Source of the DNA: Eledone cirrhosa
Taxonomy: Eukaryota > Mollusca > Cephalopoda > Octopoda > Eledonidae
DNA: 64,000 nucleotides
Assembly: GCA_964016885.1 (NCBI GenBank)
Contig: OZ024741.1
Span: forward strand, 30,962,635-31,026,634
Direction of reading: 5' to 3'
Numbering within the stretch: position 1 is the stretch's first letter; each line of letters starts with the position of its first letter. The notes below the pieces were generated by a model. The model had not been told where the DNA came from, did no database searches, and was given only the letters and a program-made list of their open reading frames with translations. Below are positions 54,250 to 61,880 of this stretch, piece after piece. The translations under genes and the position numbers were made by a program.

Positions 54250-54857
54250 GCACATGTAAAGTTGTATTTAACTGCGAAATGTTGTCCTTGTTTAAAATAG
54301 AATATTGAACCTTCTATTAGATTTATGCATATACCACAGTTGGGCCTTCCGCATTTTTTTACTGTGAGGGTTGGTTAGATTTTGGCTTGTGTGAGGATGT
54401 TTTTTTGGACTTAGGTTGTTTTTTGCTCTTTGTGATATGTGTTTGGAGGATTTTGTTCATTCTTGGGTCTCTTTTAGTAAAGGAATGTTCTGGAGGATGG
54501 TGTCGAATGCCTCATAGTTGAGGGGATTGTGTGGAGATGTATGGTAGAGTTTTCTGTTGCGATTCATTCCTGTGTTTGGCGTGTCTGAGTTCCTGGATGT
54601 TGAGTTTTAGGGCACGTTGGAATCCATTGTTGATTAGGGATGGTGGGTAGTTTTTGCTGATAAGTCTGTACTTTAATTCTTCTAGTCGTGTGTAGCATGT
54701 GTATTTATCTGAAACTATTGTGCAGATACTTCTGGCTATGTTATAAGGAATTGCCATTTTGGTATGGCGAAGGTGGCACAAGTTAAATGGAAGATATTGT
54801 TTGGCGTCTGTGGGTTTGTAGTATATGTCTGTTTCAATTTTGTTGTTTGTTTTCTAC
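54250..54857 (-). pseudogene. Penelope-like retroelement fragment: RT C-terminus to endonuclease start
   Basis: The minus strand encodes TDIYYKPTDAKQYLPF, then IPYNIARSICTIVSDKYTCY, a leucine-rich LEELKYRLISKNYPPSLI segment and a linker ending in YISTQSPQL before a stop. These match the reverse transcriptase C-terminus and thumb of Penelope-like elements, where the YYKPTD and RICTIV motifs are characteristic. Further 3' the sequence reaches the Cys-containing KAQLW/HMHKSNRR region in a shifted frame and stops within the GIY-YIG endonuclease region at 54,250. The fragment is truncated at both ends: its 5' end at about 54,857 abuts an oppositely oriented Penelope 3' UTR. It is non-functional. 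It is closely related to the plus-strand copy at 62.93-64.0 kb. Confidence 0.85.
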
Positions 54858-55325
54858 CTCCCCCTGAATATTAACGCTCTAAAAAGGGAAATAATATCAA
54901 ACCCAGACTACCATTTGCCTCCATTATGGACCAACCAAGCGCTCTTGCCATAATAACACATTTTGAACTGCTTATCCTCAAGAACTATGCCTGTAAATAA
55001 TATTATTCTTTCTTTCCCATTACCTTATCATGTCCTACGTCACACTTTTTTTTCTTTTTTCTTTTTACTTCAAAAACCTTGTTTGTAAATAACGTTATTC
55101 TTTCTTTCCCATTTCCTTAACATGTTCAACATCACATTATTTTCTCTCCAACATTTTAAACCAATACATATTCCCGCCCCATTTCCTTAACATGTTCAAC
55201 ATCACATTATTTTCTCTCCAACATTTTAAACCAATACAAATTCCCCCCTTTGGTAATGCATAAAATGCTGAAACCGGTAATAGACAATTATTAAATATAT
55301 AAATAAATAAATAAATAAATAAATG
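54858..55325 (+). mobile_element. Penelope-like 3' UTR fragment
   Basis: From CTCCCCCTGAATATTAACGC onward the sequence matches the region downstream of the endonuclease in the plus-strand copy at 63,805-64,000 (shared TCTAAAAAGGGAAAT, ACACATTTTGAACTGCTTAT and TGTAAATAA blocks). It lies head-to-head with the minus-strand fragment to its left. It includes a 70-bp tandem duplication and ends in GCTGAAACCGGTAATAGAC followed by a TAAA-repeat tail at 55,294-55,325. Confidence 0.75.
55110..55249 (+). repeat. 70-bp tandem duplication in the 3' UTR fragment
   Basis: The block starting ATTTCCTTAACATGTTCAAC occurs at 55,111 and 55,181 with only one or two differences. A diverged relative starting TTTCCCATTACCTTATCATG lies about 100 bp upstream, so the region has a history of repeat expansion. 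Confidence 0.9.
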
Positions 55326-55404
55326 CCATTGTTAATTAATAAATAAATTAACTAATACCTTAACACTACACGCAAAGTAAAATATTTTGTTTTAAATATT
55401 TCTA

Positions 55405-55523
55405 TCCCAGAAAAAAGGGGAAAAGAATATTTTATTTTTCTTCCTAATGATCGTCTTTTTCTCCCTTTTTTCATATATATATATATATTCCAACTCGTGT
55501 GCTTCTTCTCTACATTCTATAAT

Positions 55524-55562
<39 letters not shown>
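55405..55562 (+). mobile_element. Penelope-type 3'-terminal fragment with internal TA microsatellite
   Basis: The CGTCTTTTTCTCCCTTTTTT block, a TA run, and CCAACTCGTGTGCTTCTTCT match the reverse complement of 62.49-62.62 kb, where the same order (with a longer TA run) ends a Penelope-like fragment. This appears to be a solo 3' terminus of that subfamily. A second TA run (55,528-55,561) follows. Confidence 0.65.
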
Positions 55563-55564
<2 letters not shown>

Positions 55565-55567
55565 TAT

Positions 55568-55712
55568 ATATACTTTGCAGCAAAGAGTTACGTCCCTTTA
55601 CGGACTGAGTTCAAATCCCGCCAAGGTTAACTTTGCCTTTCATCGTTACGGGGTCGATAAAATAAAGTACCAGTAATGCACTGGGGTAATTGCTAGCCCC
55701 GTGCCAAAAGTA
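55568..55712 (+). mobile_element. 5'-truncated tRNA-derived SINE
   Basis: It begins at GCAGCAAAGAGTTACG and carries the B-box GAGTTCAAATCCCGCC and the TTAACTTTGCCTTTCATC block. CGGGGTCGATAAAATAAAG, GTACCAGTAATGCACTGGG and the tail CCCCGTGCCAAAAGTAGAAA follow. The A-box head is replaced by TA repeats. It is better preserved in its body than the 53.05-kb copy and shares its 3' tail with the minus-strand copy at 53.34 kb. Confidence 0.85.
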
Positions 55713-55734
55713 GAAACAATTATTATTCTATTAT

Positions 55735-55832
55735 TGATATATGTATATATATATACACACACGCAGCACGCACATATATATATGTATATATATATATATA
55801 TATATGCATATATATATATATATATATATAGT
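55735..55832. repeat. TA/CA compound microsatellite
   Basis: TA runs interrupted by CACACACGCAGCACGCACA and TATGCATA, followed by a short TAA run. Confidence 0.9.
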
Positions 55833-56151
<319 letters not shown>

Positions 56152-56870
56152 AATGGAAAACGAAAAATCAGTGATGCATCGGAACTCAATGTATTGCGTA
56201 TTACAATTGTTTCCCCGGCGAACAGCTCGAGGTGCGATCTGTGTGTGTGGATCGATTCTGGATTCACAGGTTCCTCAGACAATGTCTATTGATTTTGGAG
56301 CAGATCCTCTTTCTGGGGTTTCTCTTTTTCCACCTTCATTCTCTTTGCGCGTCCTTGGATTGGTCACTGGTTAGTGACGTTATCATAATTCTGACCACTG
56401 GTAGCAGCCCACTGACCATCGGGGCGTGAGATGCAACTAACCCACTGTCCCGTCGGCAAAATGACTGCTGTGTTTGCCTGCTCAGACTCTCACGCGCACA
56501 TTCACACACATGCAGAGAGACAGATACATACACACATATAATACACACACATATAAACACACACATAAACCGTCACACAAATATACGCATACATGCACAC
56601 ACAGACACACACACGCGCGCGCGCGTGTATATACACACGCATACACACACACACATACATGTACCTGTATATATAGATACACACACACACGTACACATGC
56701 GTACATATACACGCACAGATATATATACATACACATACATACACACATACACACACCTGCACATATATATGTATATATACACATACATATACATATATAT
56801 ATATATACACCTACCCACAAGCCCACACACACGTATACACACATACATCTACACACATGCATATATATAT
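56152..56870 (+). repeat. Repeat R copy 1 with CA/TA microsatellite
   Basis: It starts GAAAACGAAAAATCAGTGAT and aligns with copies 2 and 3 through TTACAATTGTTTC, GATTCTGGATTCACAGGTTC and beyond, but is the most diverged copy. From about 56,490 it becomes a long CA/TA microsatellite. This includes an alternating ACACGCGCGCGCGTGT stretch near 56,610-56,628 that could adopt Z-DNA (inference). I do not recognise R by name. It looks like a dispersed element with internal microsatellites. Confidence 0.75.
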
Positions 56871-57468
56871 ATGCGTGTGTGCGCGTTTGCGTGCGTGTGG
56901 GACCGGATGTATGGCGCGGTTTAGGCAGGCGTTAATAGGCTTGTGCCGGTTGGTATCTAGAAGTGGGTGTGCCTGGGTTTGTGGAAGAGAAGGAGAGTGT
57001 GTGCATGTATATATGGGCATGGGGTATGTGTGTCTACACATATATGCGTACATATGTGTATGCATGCACGTGTCTGTGCCTGCCCGTATGTGTGTGTGTG
57101 TGTGTGTGGGTACATACTCTGGAGTGTGAACAGACGTGTGAAATACCGAACCCAGCATGACTCCGTTGAAGTGTGTCGGACGGAAAATGGCTGATGACCC
57201 GTGTAGCAGTAAATAGTGACCAGACTTAAGATGACGTATAACAACAGCCAATGGCATGACAAGAGTGGAAGATGTTTTTTGAAGGTGTTTTTTGACGATA
57301 ACACCCCAGTGAGAAAATTTGCTCCGAACGAACTGCCCGTGTCCGAAGGAACCTGAAGCCCTAGAATCAGCCAGATTCATACAGTGATCATGTCTCGAGC
57401 AACCTGCCGGCGAAACAATTGTAACACGCAATAAACTGAGTCCAGATGCATCACTGATTTTTAATTTT
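56871..57468 (-). repeat. Repeat R copy 2, inverted
   Basis: On the minus strand it starts AAAAATCAGTGATGCATCTG and runs through CAATTGTTTCGCCGGCAGGT, CATTGGCTGTTGTTATACGT and CGTCCGACACACTTCAACGG. It then enters a CA-rich microsatellite and a second conserved island (56.89-56.95 kb, minus-strand ACGCCTGCCTAAACC and CATACATCCGGTCCCACACG) shared with copy 3. A frame of 278 codons is open across it on the minus strand. The middle of this frame, ending RPTHFNGVMLGSVFHTS, aligns in phase with copy 3. Confidence 0.78.
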
Positions 57469-57553
57469 TTTATACTATCCACACTCTGCTCTGTATGAAT
57501 ATTGAGTGCTAATTTTGGCATACCTCCTATGGAAGCACCATAGCTACCATTAT

Positions 57554-57554
<1 letters not shown>

Positions 57555-57613
<59 letters not shown>
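57555..57613. repeat. CA/TA microsatellite
   Basis: A CA run of about 10 units followed by a TA run of about 22 units. Confidence 0.95.
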
Positions 57614-57615
<2 letters not shown>

Positions 57616-58165
57616 ACAGTTTTTTTCTCCCTCACACACTCACACATATACTCTTACACATAAATATATATATATACATATATTTACACACACATAAAAC
57701 ATATATAAACAATATATAAGAAAAGCATATAAAGATACACTTGGGCTGTACATGAAAAAATACACCTAGATGTACATGCTGACAGAGTTGTTATTATGTT
57801 GCCAACGTGAATTAATCCACGTATAAAAACCTCAAGCAAAACTACATATGGGGAGTTCAGGGTAGTAATGTAGAGTGTATGCCCAGACTATATATAGAAA
57901 ATGTATGCAGAATATATAAAAAATATACATATATCGGAATTATATAAGAAAAGTATATAATGATACACATTGGTTTGTACATGGAAGTTGAGCTACCGGG
58001 TCCCGGCTCATGCAATGTCGCTGCCTAAGATGACGTGCAGAGTCTTATAGGCAGCATAGGTTGTATCGACTTACCCAACAGGGCATACATAGTCAACATG
58101 GTATGGTGTCTGATGCCTTACACCCGCACCACCACTCGGACCGGCGTCCGCTACCCCGCATGCCT
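57614..58165. other. AT-rich spacer with a ~229-bp spaced repeat
   Basis: No gene is seen. The motif ATAAGAAAAGCATATAAAGA...TGTACATG at about 57,717 recurs as ATAAGAAAAGTATATAATGA...TGTACATGG at about 57,946, about 229 bp later, so part of the region is an imperfect tandem duplication. The right part (57.98-58.17 kb) is probably the 3' UTR of the adjacent minus-strand retroelement. Confidence 0.6.
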
Positions 58166-58625
58166 TTAGTTTGGGCCGTCTGGTTGTGTCCAGGCGGAGA
58201 ATGTACGCCTTCTCTGGTGTCTGCACGTCATGATAAACTCCGATTGTTTGTTGACAGCATCATCCTTTAATCTGACTATGTACATGGCCTCAGATAAGCA
58301 TAGACTACACTTCCTTTTTCCAGCCGAATATGCATTTGCATGTTGAACGATACTCCAGTTGAGATCATACGGGGTGCCGTTGTCTTTCAAGTCCCATATT
58401 AGGTCCGCCAGCCTAGTAGAGCGTCTCTTGCTCCCGTCCTTGAAAGAGTTTGTGTGATTATACATCATCGATTTAACGGTCGTGGATGTTGCGGCTGTGT
58501 AGGTGCGATTGGTGTTATGCGTGTTAACCACACATTTATATACTAGGCCCTTCGTTAGGCATCTTCCCTGCAGAAGGCATTATGTGCCCGCTCTGCAGTT
58601 GCATGTTTGGTCGTTATGTTGCTCA
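58166..58625 (-). pseudogene. Cys cluster and degenerate GIY-YIG endonuclease domain
   Basis: The minus strand reads QTCNCRAGT, a TAA, then CLLQGRCLTKGLVYKCVV, a CxC...C...C cluster leading into a GIY-like LVY. The YIG position reads YTAAT, so the conserved glycine is missing. Downstream NHTNSF, TRLADLIWDLKDNGTPYDL, KRKCSLCLSEAMYIVRL and EFIMTCRHQRRRTF match the conserved C-terminal part (IWxLKDN, CxLCLxE, TCRHR) of these endonuclease-bearing elements. GIY-YIG enzymes nick DNA to allow insertion. With the stop and the lost Gly this copy should be inactive. Confidence 0.75.
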
Positions 58626-59093
58626 TTTCTAACGCTGGGCCCTTGGTCTGCTATTTCATTCCCCCGATTCTCTGGGTGTTGTTCTGTCGGTGCGGTGGGC
58701 TCCCCTCTATCATTCAGTTCCGCTTAGCATTCGATGACAGCGTCTTCCGCGGGTATGGCGGCCGCTCCGAGGACCGGAGCATAGTTGGAAACCCAGTCTG
58801 CAAGGGCCCCTCCGGGCCCCACGGTATAGTCAGTCGCCTGCCGCTGTTGACGGACGAGTTTCCCCAACTTCACCGCGTTGGTTTTGGCCATGTAGTCTGC
58901 CATGTTAGGTGCAGTGGAGAAGGAGAACTTCACCGTGTTGCAGTTGAATAACCTGTGGTACCTGCTAGACAGCGGGAGGCACTCGCCCAACGCTCGGAAG
59001 AAGAGGTCTGGTACATTGCTGCATACCTGCTTCGAATACGGCGCGTTAAACCATGTAATGGTCTTAGACCTTGTCCTATTCCGTCGTCTGTGT

Positions 59094-59100
<7 letters not shown>
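58626..59100 (-). pseudogene. TWFN / FNCNTVK segment between RT and endonuclease
   Basis: Directly after the TAG repeat the minus strand reads RNRTRSKTITWFNAPYSKQV, SNVPDLFFRALGECLPL, and HRLFNCNTVKFSFSTAPNMA. The WFN-P-S, H-L-x-FN-NTVK-SYS pattern is conserved between RT and GIY-YIG in related elements as I recall them. The frame ends near 58,724. The sequence then shifts frame toward the Cys cluster. Confidence 0.65.

Positions 59101-59173
<73 letters not shown>
59095..59173. repeat. TAG trinucleotide microsatellite inside the retroelement
   Basis: About 26 perfect TAG units on the plus strand (CTA on the coding minus strand). In the minus-strand frames it reads as poly-Thr or poly-Leu, not as stops, so it does not by itself terminate the element's ORF. 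Confidence 0.97.
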
Positions 59174-59174
<1 letters not shown>

Positions 59175-59241
59175 ATGTGTGTAGGGTCAGGTGTCCGTCC
59201 AGGGGTTGTGTCTGCCCGCTATTTCGTCCCCTATGTTGCCG

Positions 59242-59735
59242 TTATCTACTGTGTGAGTCGGGGTTACGCCGTTCGCTTACTGAAGTATTCCGTTCTATAT
59301 TGTCGGCTCTACTGGTAGTCCCGTTAATGCTATCTGGTGCTGTTGTCGGGGCTATTTCATTGATACTGATCCGGGTGTTTCTTCTACCTGGTTTCACGCA
59401 GGTATCTGTCTTTACCCTGTCCCTATTTCTAGTGTCCGCGTCGCGTATTGTGTCCATGCCAGGATTCCGTTTGCGTGTGATGCGTGGTCTACCATTTGCG
59501 TGTGCCTTCGTCTGTCTTAGCGTCAGTCTTGCATCCTTGCGGTAATGTATACTGTTACTCCTATTCCTAGATGCTAGTTCCGGGTTGTACTGTCTACCTA
59601 TGGAAGTACTATTGCTATCCTCATATCCGGGTGCCTCGCCGCTAGGCCCTTCCCTGTCCGGGGCGTACATTATGGCTTCTGTGTAACTGGCCTTGCACAG
59701 TGCTTCATTATAATAGTCGGCGTGCTGGTATGGAC
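59242..59735 (-). pseudogene. RT thumb end and Asn/Arg/Thr-rich linker
   Basis: After another frameshift near 59,735 the minus strand reads YQHADYYNEALCKASYTEAI, matching the YNEAL block that closes the RT part in relatives. About 140 codons rich in Arg, Asn, Asp, Ser and Thr follow before a TAA at 59,242. I find no domain in this linker. Together with the adjacent TAG microsatellite it puts about 200 codons between YNEAL and TWFN, far more than I would expect for the family (from memory). Confidence 0.6.
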
Positions 59736-60040
59736 AGTATGGATACGCGTTTGGATACCCCTTTTACTACGGCGTCTATGATGGACTTGCGGTGGTTCGA
59801 GTGCCTGTTCACATATTGCAGGTTCTCGTTGGGCTTGTGGTATGGTCGGTGTATGCCCGTATTCAGTTCTAGAGTTACATCTAGGAAATTCACCTTCTCC
59901 GTGCTAGGATCTATCAGCAAGGATAAGCCGTGTTACTTAATAACATGTGATATGCGATTCCTCATACGGTCCAGCTGGTTGGAGTTTAGGGAGCGGAAGG
60001 TAAATAGTGCGTCGTCTCTATATATTCCTCCACCGACCCT
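59735..60040 (-). pseudogene. RT motif C (YRDD) and following segment
   Basis: In a frame shifted from the upstream palm, the minus strand reads GGGIYRDDALFTFRSL, with the catalytic YRDD codons at 60,022-60,011. After HVIK comes a TAA (about 59,938-59,936), then HGLSLLIDPSTEKVNFLDVT and GIHRPYHKPNENLQYV, ending near SKRVSILS. The KVNFLDVTLEL and KPN-type motifs are what follows the catalytic centre in Penelope-type RTs. One stop and flanking frameshifts make it a pseudogene, but the catalytic aspartates remain. Confidence 0.75.
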
Positions 60041-60675
60041 GGGATCTTCTCCGCTAGCCTTTGGAGATCCGTCACCTGCGCAGAGTCACTCAACCCCATA
60101 GCAATATCGAAACTGTCGGGTCTGTCTCTCTTCTCCCATAATTTATTGTCGAAGCTAATTAACGTCTTTCTCGCTGCTGTTATGATGTTTGCTTCTTCTT
60201 TTGTGAGGTTGGACTTAGCCATGGCGCTCATGAGGGCCTTGTTCACGATTACTGGTGATACGGACGCGTAGTAATTCGCTACGTCTAACTGAATGACATT
60301 TACCTGTTGCTTGCTATCTAATAGCAAGAACCAGTCAATTACCTCCTTGGTGGAGGTCCATAAGCTAAGCCTAGTTTTATGCCTAAGTACCAGTAGTATC
60401 CTATCTATGATATTCTTACTGGCCCAACTTAGGTCCGATTTGAAGGGTGCTATTAACCAAACGGGGAGATTTGTCCTAAAGTCTAATTTGTGATCCTTAA
60501 TGGATATCCGCGGTTTTCTGGTTACATAGGGCTTTGTCCTATCATCCATTTCTAGCCCTGTCATTATTGTTTTGGTCGTGGCGTTAATGTTATCTAGGTT
60601 GTCCTGTCCTGTGGTCCTATAGTTTTTCCTAACCTCTTTCCCGATGCAGTCGTTGTATGTAAATTGGTAAAGCAT
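59986..60675 (-). pseudogene. Reverse transcriptase fingers/palm, first open segment
   Basis: A 229-codon open stretch. Residues 54-75 hold RKPRISIKDHKLDFRTNLP followed by LIAPFKS, resembling the fingers region (KDHK...N.P.R.I...KS). Motif A is LDVANYYAS with its Asp at residue 131 (codon 60,285-60,283). Around residues 190-200 FDIAMGLSDSAQV occupies the motif B position. The last about 20 codons are off-frame: just upstream a frameshift near 60,040 moves the true continuation into another frame, where YRDD is found. The reaction would be RNA-templated DNA synthesis primed at a nick; this copy cannot make an intact enzyme. Confidence 0.75.
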
Positions 60676-60679
60676 GCAT

Positions 60680-61047
60680 ACAATTACCGGTTATGTCCGA
60701 GGGCAGATGTAAATCAGGGCATCTTTCCATGCTTTTGATTGTGGAGCTGAGTTTCCTCAGGTAATCATTATTGCATTATTGATATTTCGGACGATGCTGA
60801 CGATACGGTTTTCAATTTCTTCCAGCAGTGCGTTATGTGGTGAGTGTCATCTTGATTTAAAGATCCGTTTGAGGCGGTCCTGAGGATTGTCGTGTGCGTG
60901 CTCCTGGTTCATTTTGTCGTGGTGGAATGCGCGCCATCTAATGCATCTAATGAAGGAGTTGGTGTGGAGGATCAATAGGTTCATGTAGATATGGTTAGAA
61001 AGGATCGGGATGTCCTTTAAAGAGGAAGAGTACTGGAATTATTCCAT
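60680..61047 (-). pseudogene. N-terminal part of the broken retroelement ORF
   Basis: A candidate ATG at 61,047 is followed two codons later by TAA (61,041-61,039), so the start is inactivated or lies elsewhere. The same frame continues with SLKDIPILSNHIYMNLL, FIRCIRWRAFHHDKMNQ, a TGA at 60,849-60,847 and LLEEIENRIVSIVRNINN. It then shifts frame to YLRKLSSTIKSMERC and DLHLPSDITGN before rejoining the original frame at 60,675. These blocks resemble the N-terminal region of RT/GIY-YIG polyproteins seen in aquatic invertebrate genomes (recalled, not searched). Function of this part is not known to me. Confidence 0.6.
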
Positions 61048-61099
61048 GGCGATTCGCTGTAAGCGCTCTACTTGTAAAGTAGTGTAATATATGTCTAAT

Positions 61100-61171
61100 G
61101 GAAGCTAAGCTGCTTCCATAAGCGGTATGCCGATTGAGCACTCTATGCTCCTACGGAGCAGAGTATGATAG
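61100..61171. other. Paired hairpins upstream of the retroelement ORF
   Basis: GGAAGCTAAGCTGCTTCC and GCTCCTACGGAGC are perfect or near-perfect inverted repeats. The second is nested in an outer CACTCTAT...ATAGAGTG pair. They lie just 5' of the minus-strand ORF, where a 5' UTR or promoter would be. Function unknown. Confidence 0.55.
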
Positions 61172-61204
61172 AGTGGAAAACCAAAAATCAGTGATGCATT
61201 GAAA

Positions 61205-61246
<42 letters not shown>
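61172..61246 (+). repeat. Repeat R 5'-end stub and TA microsatellite
   Basis: GGAAAACCAAAAATCAGTGA followed by TGCATTGAAACTCA is the first about 30 bp of repeat R, cut short by a TA run (61,206-61,246). Copy 3 restarts immediately after it, so two R starts are in tandem. Confidence 0.75.
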
Positions 61247-61249
<3 letters not shown>

Positions 61250-61880
61250 GAAAACGAAAAATCAGTGATGCATCTGGACTCAGTTTATTGTGTGTTACAA
61301 TTGTTTCGCTGGCAGATACCTCGAGACAGGATCATTTTATGGATCTGTCTGATTCTAGATCTGCAGGTTCTTCAGACACATGTAATACTTTCGGAACAAA
61401 TTTTCTCACTCGGGTGTTAGCTTCAAAAAACATCTTCCTTTCTTGCTATTGGCTGTTGTTTTTCTACGTCATCATAAATTCTGGACAACATTTGCTGCCA
61501 TACTGGCCATCAGCTACTCTCCGTCCGACACACCTCAATGGACTCATGCTGGGTTTGGTATTTCACAAGTCCACTCACACACACATATATACTCACACAT
61601 ACACACAGATATATACAAATACACACATACACATACACACGCACACGTACATATATACGCATACACATATGTACACACACATATGTACTAATATACACCC
61701 GCATACATATACATATACACTCTCTCTCTCTCTCACACACACACTTCCCACGACCATATACATACCAACATACACGTCCACAGGCGCCTGCCTATATGTC
61801 CTCGTACATCCGCTCTCAAACGCACGCACACGCGCACACACACACACACACACGTACACGCATACAAGGACACATACCTA
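61247..61880 (+). repeat. Repeat R copy 3 with CA microsatellites
   Basis: It starts GAAAACGAAAAATCAGTGAT, continues through CAATTGTTTCGCTGGCAGAT and CTATTGGCTGTTGTTTTTCT, and reaches CGTCCGACACACCTCAATGG and GGTATTTCACAAGTCCACTC. It then has a CA/TA microsatellite with a CTCTCT run, a second conserved island (GCGCCTGCCTATATGTCC, CGTACATCCGCTCTCAAACG at 61.78-61.83 kb), and more CA repeats. A 206-codon frame is open across it and aligns in phase with copy 2 (RPTHLNGLMLGLVFHKS). Confidence 0.8.

Larger units (their letters stand above)
58166..61060 (-). mobile_element. Degenerate retroelement: reverse transcriptase + GIY-YIG-like domain
   Basis: A minus-strand element of about 2.9 kb that looks full-length in coding extent but is broken. 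In order it has an N-terminal segment (SLKDIPILS, FIRCIRWRAF), a reverse transcriptase with motif A LDVANYYAS and motif C YRDD, and a thumb-like part with KVNFLDVTLEL and YHKPNENLQYV. It continues with a long low-complexity linker, TITWFNAPYS and FNCNTVKFS blocks, a Cys-rich CNCR...C...GRC cluster and a GIY-YIG-like C-terminus. RT plus C-terminal GIY-YIG with KPT/KPN motifs is the layout of Penelope-like elements. I infer membership or close kinship, in a clade distinct from the fragments at 54.3 and 62.9 kb. There are at least four in-frame stops and three frameshifts. Repeat R copies 2 and 3 flank it in inverted orientation. Confidence 0.75.

Noticed and set aside
56474..56935. Thr/His- and Cys/Val-rich open frames over CA/TG microsatellites
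   Set aside because: Dinucleotide repeats give stop-free frames on both strands; no independent coding evidence.
58955..59545. Plus-strand Ser-rich/Val-rich open frames over the TAG repeat
   Set aside because: They are the antisense of the minus-strand retroelement and of the trinucleotide repeat (GTA/AGT frames); conserved motifs are all on the minus strand.
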